Source: Bacteroidales bacterium UBA1800
GTDB lineage: Bacteria; Bacteroidota; Bacteroidia; Bacteroidales; VadinHA17
Reading direction: 5' to 3'
DNA length: 54,056 nt
Assembly (NCBI GenBank): GCA_002319915.1
Contig: DCFQ01000004.1
Coordinates: 1-54,056 of the forward strand
The notes below the pieces were generated by a model. It was not told the origin of the DNA and searched no databases. It was given only the letters and a program-made list of their open reading frames with translations. The translations under genes and the position numbers were made by a program. Below, in pieces: positions 1 to 8,986 of this stretch (its first letter is position 1; the number at the start of each line of letters is the position of its first letter).

Positions 1-146
1 GCATGATTGCATGATTGCATGATTTCATGATTGCATAATTGCATGTTTGCATGATTGCAGAATTGCCCCGGCACCTTGGTCGGGATCTGCGGAAAGTTTA
101 CTCATCCACCTGCGGGGCTCCGACATGATTGCATCATCGCATGTTT
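1..146. repeat. Degenerate GCATGATT octamer tandem repeat
   Basis: Positions 1-64 read as eight consecutive 8-base units of the form GCATGATT, with single-base variants (TCATGATT at 25, GCATAATT at 33, GCATGTTT at 41, GCAGAATT at 57). After about 58 unrelated bases, three more degenerate units follow at 123-146 (ACATGATT, GCATCATC, GCATGTTT). The repeat may begin left of the window. No gene is seen in 1-225. The block lies about 80 bases before the start of the first barrel-like protein. Function is unknown; replication slippage is the likely origin. Confidence 0.85.
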
Positions 147-225
147 TTATGAAGCGCTAATTTTTTTTGATCAATAGTTGCTTGGTTTATAGAAATTTAA
201 GTTAAATTCACTAAAACTTATTTCT

Positions 226-1131
226 ATGACCCTAAAACGTTTTTTTCCAACCTTTCTGATTGTTTTCTTAATCAGTGTTCCTGCGCTTCCGCAAAATCTT
301 GAGGACTATATCACCAAGTACAATGCGGATAATGGCAAAGGTTATTTGCAACCTGTTGCAGACGCCTTCGGGGCATCGTTCAATTCAGGCCTGTTCCACA
401 GTGCACAGCTCAAGAAACTGGGTTTCCAGGCATATCTCGGTGTCGTTACCACCGCTGCTTTTATCCCCTCTAAAAGCAAGACATTTACTGCAACGACAGA
501 TGGCGAGTTTGCACCTGTTCAGAGTGCTGAAGTTCCTACTGTATTCGGGCCTGTAGACCCTGTTACCGTAGACGGGAATGGCGGCACAGCCTATGTCTTT
601 CCCGGGGGCATAAATGCAAAATTCATTCCTTTTGCAATGCCCCAGCTCACTATTGGTTCGCTGTACGGCACAGACGTTACGCTCCGTTACTTTGCATATT
701 CGGTTAACGAGGATGTCGGCAGCGTGAATATGTTTTCATGGGGGCTCCGTCACAGCATCAGCCAATATTTTCCTGTGCTGCCGCTCGATATTGCCGTCGG
801 TTTCTACAGCCAGAAATTCAATGTCGGCGATTACTTCAAGGCCAATGCATGGATAGCCGATGTTCAGGCCAGTAAAAGGATACTCCTGTTCACATTCTAT
901 GGAGGACTGGGTTATGAGAACTCAAAAACAACCATTCACTATACGAATGAGGATGAGAATACCGAAATAAACTACGACCTGACAGGCAGCAACAACATAC
1001 GGTTTACCGCCGGAGTTACATTTAACCTCGGTCCTGTGAAGCTGAATGTCGACTATAACCTTGCCAGCCAAAGCATTCTCTGTGTCGGGTTAGGGGTCGG
1101 AATCGGGGAAAAAGGAAAAGCAGTGAAATAA
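226..1131 (+). CDS. Secreted beta-barrel-like envelope protein, unknown function
   Basis: 301 residues. The N-terminus is a clear Sec signal (basic MTLKRF, a hydrophobic run to about residue 20, then cleavage near ALPQ). The rest alternates polar and hydrophobic residues, with many Gly and aromatic residues, and ends in repeated short strands rich in V, L, G and Y, as in small outer-membrane barrels. It resembles the Bacteroidota family annotated DUF6588, but this is from memory of family style and not from a search. The next gene, a lipoprotein, starts 32 bases downstream on the same strand, so the two may be co-transcribed. Function is unknown. Confidence 0.75.
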   Translation: MTLKRFFPTFLIVFLISVPALPQNLEDYITKYNADNGKGYLQPVADAFGASFNSGLFHSAQLKKLGFQAYLGVVTTAAFIPSKSKTFTATTDGEFAPVQSAEVPTVFGPVDPVTVDGNGGTAYVFPGGINAKFIPFAMPQLTIGSLYGTDVTLRYFAYSVNEDVGSVNMFSWGLRHSISQYFPVLPLDIAVGFYSQKFNVGDYFKANAWIADVQASKRILLFTFYGGLGYENSKTTIHYTNEDENTEINYDLTGSNNIRFTAGVTFNLGPVKLNVDYNLASQSILCVGLGVGIGEKGKAVK

Positions 1132-1163
1132 ACAGGATAGTTCAGACAACAAAAAACAAGTAT

Positions 1164-1754
1164 ATGAATAAGCTACTAACCATACTATTCGCAGGTGCAC
1201 TTTTATGCTCAGGTTGTGATTCCAGGAATCTCACCTTTGTAAGCAACCTGAAACTCAACAGGATGTTCATGGTTGACAACACCGGACCATTTACGGATTC
1301 GTGGACCATCCAGCCGTCAGATGTCAAAGGCGATCTTAATATTCCGAGCGATGCCAAGGTTGATAAGGTAACCATTGAATCTATCTCGATTAAGGTAGTC
1401 ATTCAGGAACGTAATAATGCCACCGGGGTCAATATAAACGGTGGGCTGAATATTGACGGTCATGTGGATGTGCTTTTCAACGATTACCCGGCACCGTTTG
1501 AACTTATCGATGACCCACTTGTCGGGCTGAATTCGCTACTTGATGACAAAGTTCAGGCCATGCGGGCAAGAATGGAGCAGTACCTTAAACAGGGAACCGG
1601 AGAACCTTTCAGCGTTGTTATTTCAGGTACCCCGACACCTCCAGATGAAAGATTAAATGTGGATATATATGTCAATATCAAGGGCAGCGTGACATATCAC
1701 CAGTGTGTCGATGTTCCGATGGATATGATAGGTGGCGGAAAGTGCACAGAATAG
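1164..1754 (+). CDS. Hypothetical lipoprotein
   Basis: 196 residues with a lipoprotein signal peptide: MNKLLTILFAGALLCSGC, lipobox LCSGC, lipidated Cys18. The mature part has no motif I recognise. It is acidic and beta-rich, with one Cys pair near the C-terminus (YHQCVD and GGKCTE). It follows the barrel-like protein by 32 bases and is probably in the same transcript, so a role at the outer membrane is a reasonable guess, but no function can be assigned. Confidence 0.75.
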   Translation: MNKLLTILFAGALLCSGCDSRNLTFVSNLKLNRMFMVDNTGPFTDSWTIQPSDVKGDLNIPSDAKVDKVTIESISIKVVIQERNNATGVNINGGLNIDGHVDVLFNDYPAPFELIDDPLVGLNSLLDDKVQAMRARMEQYLKQGTGEPFSVVISGTPTPPDERLNVDIYVNIKGSVTYHQCVDVPMDMIGGGKCTE

Positions 1755-2099
1755 AATTCCCCGCCGGTATCCATAACCACACTCATCAGGAAAGGTAATT
1801 CCCCGGACGCTCATCCCCCTCCGGACGAAGTTCGTCAACGAAACATCCGGCAGCAGGAATTTGATGCAGGCGAAAGAAAGCACCGTTACAGGGCATCAGT
1901 CCTTTATTCCAGTGAAGACCGGGATGTTTTCCGGTGTTGTTCCTGCTTTCTTATGATTGTCGCTGTGTTTTTGAACCAGACGTGCGGCAATTCGATAATC
2001 ATCTATCAAACAATTTCCCCTGTTCTTATGTCTTAAGGGGACTGATTTATTATTAGCCGGTTAAAGTCCGGTTTAGTTTCACCACATGAAGGTCAATGG
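1755..2099. other. 345-base intergenic region without a recognisable gene
   Basis: It lies between two same-strand envelope genes. A weak stem (TCCCCT at 2016-2021 with AGGGGA at 2036-2041, 14-base loop) is followed by an AT-rich stretch and could end the upstream transcript. A 76-codon open frame on the minus strand (1653-1883) runs into the lipoprotein gene and shows no protein-like features. I see no RNA gene or repeat here. Confidence 0.5.
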
Positions 2100-3218
2100 A
2101 TGAAAGGAGCATTAAAGAAATATTTCGCCTGTTTAATTCTCGTGATTTCTGTTTTTTTTGGAAGTAACCTGCATGGGCAGATGCTGCACGACTCTTCCAC
2201 TGTCAGGCTGTTATATAAAGAAGTAACTTACATGTACAATTTCCATTTTAGCGAAGCACGGCAGATCAGTGAAGAGATCAATCGCTTGTACCCTGGTCAT
2301 CCGGCTGTGATCCTGCTGAATTCGGTCATTGATTACTGGGAAAACTACCCGATACTGCCTTCTTCCCCAGTACGCGGCACATTCGAGAAGAACCTCAGGA
2401 CCTGCATGGATATCTGTGAGAAAAATGGAAACACGGCCAATGAGACCGAGTACCTCCTAATAAACCTGTGTGCACGCGGACTGCTGCTTCTGTTCATGAC
2501 CGACAATGAGCTCACCCTCGATATCGTTCCGCTGGCCCTGAGCACGTACCAATATATACGGAAATCATTCAGCTTTACCTCAGAATATTTTGATTTCAAT
2601 TATTTCAAGGGGGTATTTGACTATTACAGGGAAGAGTATCCCGAAAAGTACCCTGTTTACAAACCCATTGCCGCCCTTTTTCCGAGAGGCGACAAGGTGA
2701 GAGGGCTGAAGGAATTGTGGCTTGCTGCTGACAGCGCGATATTCCTTAGGGCGGAAGCGCTTGCGGTGCTGGAGGATATCTTTCTGAGATTCGAGAATAA
2801 TGATCAGTCCGCAACATTCTGCAACCGGACCCTCTACGAACATTACCCGGGAAATCCCCAGTTCATGGAAGAATACATCAAGAACTTGCTTTATATAAGG
2901 CAATATGACAAAGCTGAAAGCCTGATCAGCAAGGCAGGGAACTTCAGTGATCTTCCGTTTTCAGAAGCCCAGATGAAGATTCTGAAAGGTATCCTGGCCG
3001 AAAAGAAGTACCACAACAATCACCAGGCTGAGGAATTGTACAGGAAAGGCCTCGCAGAAATAAAATCATTTGGCAAGTATGCCGATGAGTATTCTTCGTA
3101 TGCCTATTACGGACTTAGCCGGATAAGCTCAGACGAAGGCGACAGGCATCTCCGGAAAGCTTATAGGAAAGAGGCCAACAGACTTTCCAGATTTAAAAAA
3201 ATGAACTTTGACAATTGA
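2100..3218 (+). CDS. Secreted TPR-like helical protein
   Basis: 372 residues. A Sec signal peptide covers about residues 1-26 (KKYFACLILVISVFFGSNLHGQ). The mature protein is predicted to be mainly alpha-helical with repeat-like segments: a first helical pair around FHFSEARQISEEINRLYP, and a tetratricopeptide-like stretch near the C-terminus (AEELYRKGLAEIKSFGKYADEYSSYAYYGL). Such proteins usually serve as periplasmic scaffolds, but no specific partner is evident. The gene ends 8 bases before the convergent barrel gene on the other strand. Confidence 0.7.
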   Translation: MKGALKKYFACLILVISVFFGSNLHGQMLHDSSTVRLLYKEVTYMYNFHFSEARQISEEINRLYPGHPAVILLNSVIDYWENYPILPSSPVRGTFEKNLRTCMDICEKNGNTANETEYLLINLCARGLLLLFMTDNELTLDIVPLALSTYQYIRKSFSFTSEYFDFNYFKGVFDYYREEYPEKYPVYKPIAALFPRGDKVRGLKELWLAADSAIFLRAEALAVLEDIFLRFENNDQSATFCNRTLYEHYPGNPQFMEEYIKNLLYIRQYDKAESLISKAGNFSDLPFSEAQMKILKGILAEKKYHNNHQAEELYRKGLAEIKSFGKYADEYSSYAYYGLSRISSDEGDRHLRKAYRKEANRLSRFKKMNFDN

Positions 3219-3226
3219 CCTGCGGA

Positions 3227-4036
3227 TCAGAGCCTGTGCGCATAGCCGATTGTCACAATTCCGTTATCGGTAGTGTTGGTGCCGTTTGACCTGTCTTTCT
3301 GAACAGGGACGAATCCGTAACTGCCCCCAATATCAACGAAGATCTTCCCCGATTTAAGGAGAATCTCAAATCCCAGCGAGCTTTGCCAGCCGGCATTGAT
3401 CCTGTTGAGGCTGCCCGTGATATTCGAAACATTGTTGAACGATTGCTGGCCAAGGACCGACATTCCTTCTCCCTCCAAGTACTTATCTACAGGATTGTCA
3501 CCAAACTTGTCTATATAGATGCTGTTAAATCCTTTTGTGACCTGCCTGGCCTTGACCAGAAACCCGATGAACGGGCCTGTTGTAAGGTAGAAGTTGAACC
3601 GACTGCCCGATCCGAACGTGCATTTTGCCAGCAAAGGAACTTCCACATACGTGTAATAGGCTTTCTTCTGAAGGTCAGCATACATGTAATTATCATGCTT
3701 TACCCCCTTGACCGACAACATTCCCCAAAGCTGTTTCAGCTGGTTTGAAAGCGGGATAGCCTGCATCCCGCTTCGCTCTCCCCCCTCCGAGGAATAGTTC
3801 ACCTCAGTCCTGAACCCAAGCCAGTTGTCCGACTGCACTTCGAAGACAAAGCCTCCATAATAGGTCAGCCTGAAAGCGTAATCTTCGCTCAAAGGGGTCA
3901 CACCGGACCCGACCGCAAGGCTCGGTATTCCGAAGCCTGCCTTTCCCCCTGCGTAAAACTTTGCCTGCTGAGCCTGAACCGATACAAGGCCGCAAATCAG
4001 CATAACCACCATTGCCAACTTCAATTTCTTTTTCAT
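3227..4036 (-). CDS. Outer-membrane beta-barrel protein (PorT-like family)
   Basis: The ATG at 4036 gives a 269-residue protein with a textbook signal peptide (MKKKLKLAMVVMLICGLVSVQAQ). A longer frame starts only from a TTG at 4135 and adds 33 residues ahead of the signal, so it is unlikely. The mature part starts FYAGGKAGFGIPSLAVG and alternates amphipathic strands (FRLTYYGGFVFEVQSDNWLG, YYTYVEVPLLAKCTFG, FYLTTGPFIGFLV), the pattern of the small Bacteroidota barrels annotated as PorT or outer-membrane beta-barrel domain. No enzymatic function is expected. Confidence 0.75.
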   Translation of the reverse strand: MKKKLKLAMVVMLICGLVSVQAQQAKFYAGGKAGFGIPSLAVGSGVTPLSEDYAFRLTYYGGFVFEVQSDNWLGFRTEVNYSSEGGERSGMQAIPLSNQLKQLWGMLSVKGVKHDNYMYADLQKKAYYTYVEVPLLAKCTFGSGSRFNFYLTTGPFIGFLVKARQVTKGFNSIYIDKFGDNPVDKYLEGEGMSVLGQQSFNNVSNITGSLNRINAGWQSSLGFEILLKSGKIFVDIGGSYGFVPVQKDRSNGTNTTDNGIVTIGYAHRL

Positions 4037-4358
4037 CTCATTATTTTTTTCCGCCCGAACGCTTTCTGTCAAATAATCCATCATCAATCTTCCATAAACA
4101 TGCCTTCCGGAAAATGAACCGGATAGCCAGAACAATCCCTTAGGTTTAAGGTGGTTAGCTGAATGGAATCAACAGACTTGAGGACAGAGGTTGGCAGTGT
4201 TCCCGGATCTTATTGCACAGATTCATGATTATGACATTATATAGCTGCTTTTTGTTCAATGTTTGTTATCAGATACTGAAAAGAAGTTATTCACTTTCTT
4301 TTTTTATAATCTTTCCTGATAATTCTTATTTTTACCTTCAGACCCAAACTGTTCGTGA

Positions 4359-5864
4359 ATGAAAAAACTGAAATCACTCAAGGCATGGCTCTTTGCGCCA
4401 TTGTTGATTCTTTGCCCGCTGCTTCTTTCATGCGGCAGGGAAAAGAAAGCCGTCATCAACAAGGATGAATTCCGTGACAAGGTATACGCCTGCTGGCTTG
4501 GCAAGAATATCGGCGGTACGCTCGGTATGCCCTTTGAAGGCGATACAAGCATCCACTCCATCACCTTTTATACCAAGGCCATGAGTGATGAACCTGAAGC
4601 AAATGATGATCTTGATCTTCAGATCCTCTGGCTTAAGGCAATGCAGGAGCATAATGCCCATGTGGATGCCTTTATTCTCGGGAAATATTGGCTCAGGTAT
4701 GTTCCAGTGAACTGGAACGAATACGGTGTTGGCAAGGCAAACATGCACGCCGGGTTTATGCCGCCTGTCTCGGGTGAGTTCAGCAACTCTAAATGGAAGA
4801 CCAGCAACGGCGCCTGGATAAGGTCGGAGATCTGGGCTTGCCTTTTCCCTGGTGATCCTCTCATGGCTGCCAGGTTCGCGAGGGAAGATGCGTGTGTCGA
4901 CCACGGGATGGCAGAGGGGACATATGCCGAAATATTCACCGCTTCGATAGAATCGGCAGCATTCGTGGAGCATGACCGGGATTCCCTTATCAATTTCGGG
5001 CTATCCATGGTACCAAGTGAATGCCGTATTTCGAAAGCCGTCAGGACTGCTCTCGACGCGAAAGCCCGCGGTCTTGACTGGAAAGAGGCCAGGAATGCAG
5101 TGGTCAGGAGCACCGAAGATATGGGCTGGTTCCAGGCACCACGGAATGTTGCATTCACCATGATTGGCTGGCTTTACGGGGAGGGTGATTTCGGCAAATC
5201 CATCTGCATTGCAATTAACTGTGGGGATGATACTGATTGCACCGGAGCCACTCTCGGTTCAATCTTCGGCATTATCGGTGGCACTAAGGCAATCCCTGAA
5301 GAATGGCGCAAACCTATTGGCAACAGGATCGTCAATGTTGCCATCAACGGATTCGCTGCTCCCGCAACCCTTGACGTCCTCACCGACAGCACTGTAAGCA
5401 TAACCCGGAAAACGATTAAAAGATTCAACCTTCCCGTTTCAATAGGCCAGGGCATCACCGACGTCTCGGGGCTACGCGGCCATCTGAGGCCTGACCCGAA
5501 GGAGCTCAGGGGATTGTGGGACCTGTCACCCTGGAAAGTCGTCAGGCACAATACTGACTGGGTTATTCAGTTTGACTATCTCCGGGAACCCGTTATAGCT
5601 AAGGATACCGCCAGGAATATCCAGGTCTCAATCTCGAATGTCAGCGGCAGGGACGAAACCTACTCGCTCAGGATCAACGGTATCCCAGACTCTGTCAATA
5701 TCGCCGGCCTGCCCGGGGATACTGTTTGTATTCCAAAGGAAGGTAAGCGCGTTCTTGATATCTCCTTCCTTGCCAGGACCATCGCTCCTGATACCATGAG
5801 AATGCATTTTGTCCTGGCAAGAGGAACTGACAGCGATACGATACCATTCACATTCCTGAGGTAA
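4359..5864 (+). CDS. ADP-ribosylglycohydrolase family lipoprotein
   Basis: 501 residues. The signal peptide ends in a lipobox (LLLSC, lipidated Cys25), so the enzyme is probably anchored in the envelope. The catalytic fold is the ADP-ribosylglycohydrolase (ARH/DraG) type. The first motif is KVYACWLGKNIGGTLGMPFEG at about residues 41-61, followed by an Asp-rich segment (ANDDLDLQIL), and the C-terminal metal motif CGDDTDCTGATLG lies near residue 288. Family members hydrolyse N- or O-glycosidic bonds of ADP-ribosylated substrates with two Mg2+. About 150 residues after the core form a beta-rich tail (from about residue 350). The real substrate of an envelope-located version is unknown; other glycosides are possible. 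Confidence 0.85.
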   Translation: MKKLKSLKAWLFAPLLILCPLLLSCGREKKAVINKDEFRDKVYACWLGKNIGGTLGMPFEGDTSIHSITFYTKAMSDEPEANDDLDLQILWLKAMQEHNAHVDAFILGKYWLRYVPVNWNEYGVGKANMHAGFMPPVSGEFSNSKWKTSNGAWIRSEIWACLFPGDPLMAARFAREDACVDHGMAEGTYAEIFTASIESAAFVEHDRDSLINFGLSMVPSECRISKAVRTALDAKARGLDWKEARNAVVRSTEDMGWFQAPRNVAFTMIGWLYGEGDFGKSICIAINCGDDTDCTGATLGSIFGIIGGTKAIPEEWRKPIGNRIVNVAINGFAAPATLDVLTDSTVSITRKTIKRFNLPVSIGQGITDVSGLRGHLRPDPKELRGLWDLSPWKVVRHNTDWVIQFDYLREPVIAKDTARNIQVSISNVSGRDETYSLRINGIPDSVNIAGLPGDTVCIPKEGKRVLDISFLARTIAPDTMRMHFVLARGTDSDTIPFTFLR

Positions 5865-5944
5865 TAGGTTGCTGACCCTTTTTTGCAGCAATAGGCGTGC
5901 AAACCAGGCCCGTATTTGAGCACATGATCTCAGCTGAGGATATA

Positions 5945-6079
5945 TTAAAAGTCAAAATCCGTTAACCGCAGGCTCGCAAAGATTTTCTGCAAAGCTCGCA
6001 AAGTGATTGAATTCAGCAAATTACCTTTGCAAACTTTGCGCGAACTTGGCGTTCTTTGCGGTTAAATCGGACTTTTGAT
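5945..6079. repeat. Dispersed TTAACCGCAAAG inverted-repeat element, copy A
   Basis: The left arm carries TTAACCGC at 5962-5969 followed by GCAAAG-type repeats. The right arm ends with TTTGCGGTTAA at 6055-6065. The arms also match outside this core (AAAAGTC near 5948, GACTTTTGAT near 6070). It sits between two convergent genes (ADP-ribosylglycohydrolase and GH5) and could fold into a long imperfect hairpin able to stop transcription from both sides. Related copies occur at 37964, 41684, 45781 and 46754. Confidence 0.75.
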
Positions 6080-6118
6080 ACATCCTCGTCCGTCAGCTTT
6101 TTATTACGATAACGCCAG

Positions 6119-7186
6119 TTATTGTTTCTGGAAGCCGAGCTCCCCGTGCATTGCTTTCCTGAAGAACTCCCCGCTGCCGGTGAGCGAGTAATCCCACGAT
6201 TTAAGCAACCTGGGCCCCCAATCCGGGTCAAAATCCCAGCATATCCAGCTTATTCCCTTGTTTTCAAGATATTTGATGATAGAATTCCCGTAATGATCTT
6301 CAGTCACAGTCTGTCCTGGTGCCAGGTCAAATCCAAATTCAGTTGCCACAACAGGATATTTTGAAGCAGCGAATCCGAAATTCTCTTCCCACTTCGGTTC
6401 CCAGGGGCGTGAGCGTTTGAATTCGTAAGGATGTGTGACATATGCCACACCTTCAGCTTTCAGGGGATCATTGATCAGCGGAGTCAGGTCATATGCCCAG
6501 TCAAAGCCTGCGACAAGGGGAATCTTGTCCTTGTCGTATGACCTTATAAGGTCAATTATGCTTTCATTTATCTTCCTCCATTCTTCCCAGGTCATCGATC
6601 CGAGCTGCCCCCTGAAGGTGGTCGGTTCGTTGAATATCTCAAGAAAGGCAACGGTATTGTAACCTGCAAAATGGCTGGAAATGGTCCTCCAGAATTGATA
6701 AGTCTCCTGTTTTGTGGTATTGTACATGGGATCCTGGAAGAGCTCCATGCCAAGATTGCCTATTGAATGCCAGTCAATTATAACATACATCCCCAGGTCC
6801 GTGCACCAGTCCGCAGCCTGATCGAGCAATCCAAGGTACTTTCCGGGTCCACGTTCCCTCCACGCGACCGGATGAACCGGTATCCTCACAATCATCGCCC
6901 CCATTCCCTTAACCTGTTCAAAATGACTTTTGTTCCAGTGTCCCTGTCTCTCAATCTTATCCGGATCGGATATTGAAACACCACGGAACAGGATACTCTT
7001 GCCGTCGGGAGTGACAAATTTGTTGCCGGCTACCTTTATCAGGCTCAAAACTTTGGCTTTTGGGTTCTGCACAGGCCTTTGGAATGGACCGCCCTGGTAC
7101 CATGGCTTTTCATCCTGGCTCATCACCGGGGACAAGACCACCAATGAGATCACGGAAACCGCAATGAGGCTAAACAGCTTTTTCAT
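6119..7186 (-). CDS. Secreted glycoside hydrolase family 5 (cellulase-type)
   Basis: 355 residues with a Sec signal (MKKLFSLIAVSVISLVVLSPVMSQ). GH5 landmarks appear in order: the barrel start KFVTPDGKSILFRGVSISD (about 57-74), RIPVHPVAW (101-109), DWHSIGN around residue 140, the acid/base FLEIFNEP with Glu187, HPYEFKR near 252, and the nucleophile VVATEFGF with Glu283. The protein is exported and should cut beta-1,4-linked glucan or mannan chains; the exact substrate cannot be read from sequence. No carbohydrate-binding module is present. It stands alone, convergent to the ADP-ribosylglycohydrolase gene. Confidence 0.88.
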   Translation of the reverse strand: MKKLFSLIAVSVISLVVLSPVMSQDEKPWYQGGPFQRPVQNPKAKVLSLIKVAGNKFVTPDGKSILFRGVSISDPDKIERQGHWNKSHFEQVKGMGAMIVRIPVHPVAWRERGPGKYLGLLDQAADWCTDLGMYVIIDWHSIGNLGMELFQDPMYNTTKQETYQFWRTISSHFAGYNTVAFLEIFNEPTTFRGQLGSMTWEEWRKINESIIDLIRSYDKDKIPLVAGFDWAYDLTPLINDPLKAEGVAYVTHPYEFKRSRPWEPKWEENFGFAASKYPVVATEFGFDLAPGQTVTEDHYGNSIIKYLENKGISWICWDFDPDWGPRLLKSWDYSLTGSGEFFRKAMHGELGFQKQ

Positions 7187-7348
7187 GGATTAGGATTTGG
7201 TTAAGAATTAATGCAGGGAAGAATACGCAGTATACACTGTATGCATAGGTTTGGTCGGCTGCCCAGGGGCGAATATTCCTTCATCAGGTTGCCGGAAGAA
7301 GCTGCAGTCCGTCCCGGGCCGGAACAACGCTGATATGACGACCGGTGG

Positions 7349-7819
7349 TCATGTGGATAGAACAGGGATCTGCCTGTTTATGGATTCCTCGAGGGAGATC
7401 AGGGTTTCTGTCCTTACCACCCCGGGAATATTCTGGATCTTATCTGTCAGGATATCACGAAGATGTTCATTATCATGAGTATACACCTTCAGGAACAGGG
7501 AATAATTACCTGTCGTGTAATGACATTCAATGATCTCCGGTATCTCCCTGAACTTGGCTATCACGTCCCGGTAATGTCCCGGATGGTCAAGATAGACGCC
7601 GATATATGCGCAGGTTTTGAATCCCACGAGGGCCGGGTCAACCTTGAACTCGGAACCTTTTATTACCCCGATCTTTATCAGCCTCTGGACGCGCTGATGG
7701 ATCGCGGCTCCTGATACATTGCACTCGCGGGCAACCTCCAGGTATGGTATCCTGGCATTTTTTGTGATAATGTCAAGGATTTTCTTATCGAGATTGTCAA
7801 TTTGAATACTTTCAGCCAT
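7349..7819 (-). CDS. Lrp/AsnC family transcriptional regulator
   Basis: 156 residues. The N-terminal winged helix (LDKKILDIITKNARIPYLEV, recognition helix SGAAIHQRVQRLIKIGVIKG) is followed by an AsnC-type ligand-binding half (TCAYIGVYL, EIIECHYTTGNYSLFLKVY). Such regulators form octamers that respond to amino acids. No neighbouring amino-acid gene is obvious, so the target is unknown. The bases at its own start codon (7818-7831) happen to match the XRE operator motif described at 10252, with one mismatch. Confidence 0.88.
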   Translation of the reverse strand: MAESIQIDNLDKKILDIITKNARIPYLEVARECNVSGAAIHQRVQRLIKIGVIKGSEFKVDPALVGFKTCAYIGVYLDHPGHYRDVIAKFREIPEIIECHYTTGNYSLFLKVYTHDNEHLRDILTDKIQNIPGVVRTETLISLEESINRQIPVLST

Positions 7820-8056
7820 TTCAAATGTAATTTGTTAAAAAAAGTGACTCATTAACTCTACAAGGAGAAGATCAGGGACTAAAATTAGTGAAAATTATCA
7901 CCATAAATGATACGACCGGAAGCATAATTTTTAAAATCTTAAAATTTCGGGACACTTCATGTTGAGACGCAAGAGCCGGATGATCGCATTTCCCGTTCGT
8001 TCTGCCGGGCTTAAAGGACTAAATGCATGAAGCTTCATCCCGCCCTGCAGGGGGTA

Positions 8057-8986
8057 TCAGATGGTCCTTTCCTGTTTCCGGTTAATATAGCCGATTATCT
8101 CACTGATGCTCCCGAATCCTTTGGAATCCAGATACTCCCCAATACCCTCGAGAATATCTACAGATGTTCCAGGTTCTATCAACGAAGCCGTTCCGATCTG
8201 GACTGCCGTCGCCCCCGCAAGAAAGAACTCAATTGCATCATTTACTGTTCTTATCCCGCCCATGCCGATAACAGGTATTTTCACGGCATTTGCCGCCTGC
8301 CATACCATCCTGAGAGCCACCGGCTTGACGGCCGGACCCGAGAGGCCTCCCGTTACAGTCGACAGGGAAGGCTTCATCGCTGCGGCGTCAATTGCCATCC
8401 CGAGGAGAGTGTTTATGAGCGAAACCGAATCAGCCCCCTCTTCCTCCGAGATCCTTGCAAATTGAGTGATATCAGTGACATTGGGAGAAAGCTTGACGAT
8501 AAGCACCCGTGAGTAAACGGCTCTCACTTTCCGAATGACCTCGCGGGCTGTTTCAGGGTTTGTACCGAATGCCATTCCTCCCGTCTTTACATTGGGACAG
8601 GATATGTTAAGTTCAATGGCAGGGATCCTGTCAAGCTTATTAATCCTTTCGGCAAGTGCAACATAATCTTCTACATAGCTTCCATTTACGTTAACAATGA
8701 CATTTGTGTTGTATGAGGAAACCCTTGGATATATGTTCTTTTCAAAATAATCGATCCCCTTGTTTTGGAGTCCGACGGAATTGAGCATCCCGGAGGCAGT
8801 CTCTGCCATTCTTGGGTAGCTGTTCCCCTCCCTTGGCTCAAGGGTGGTCCCTTTCAGCACTATCCCTCCAAGCCTTGAAACGTCGAAGAAATCATCGAAT
8901 TCGGAGCCGTTTCCGAAAGTGCCGGAGGCGGTTATGACCGGATTTTTAAAAGAGAGGCTGCCTATGCTGATTCCGAGTTCTGCCAT
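8057..8986 (-). CDS. pyrD: Dihydroorotate dehydrogenase B, catalytic subunit
   Basis: 309 residues, normal for the class 1B enzyme. It oxidises dihydroorotate to orotate with FMN in pyrimidine synthesis, passing electrons to the PyrK subunit and NAD+. Visible landmarks are FKNPVITASGTFGNG at the N-terminus, the catalytic loop ELNISCPNVKTGG with the class 1 active-site Cys, VKLSPNVTD, and the phosphate-binding IPVIGMGGIRTVNDAIEFF / GATAVQIGTA. It overlaps pyrK by 25 bases, so the two are translated together. Confidence 0.96.
   Translation of the reverse strand: MAELGISIGSLSFKNPVITASGTFGNGSEFDDFFDVSRLGGIVLKGTTLEPREGNSYPRMAETASGMLNSVGLQNKGIDYFEKNIYPRVSSYNTNVIVNVNGSYVEDYVALAERINKLDRIPAIELNISCPNVKTGGMAFGTNPETAREVIRKVRAVYSRVLIVKLSPNVTDITQFARISEEEGADSVSLINTLLGMAIDAAAMKPSLSTVTGGLSGPAVKPVALRMVWQAANAVKIPVIGMGGIRTVNDAIEFFLAGATAVQIGTASLIEPGTSVDILEGIGEYLDSKGFGSISEIIGYINRKQERTI

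Noticed and set aside
4428..5161. Two 180-codon minus-strand frames inside the ADP-ribosylglycohydrolase gene
   Set aside because: Shadow frames of a well-supported gene; no motif or plausible start context.
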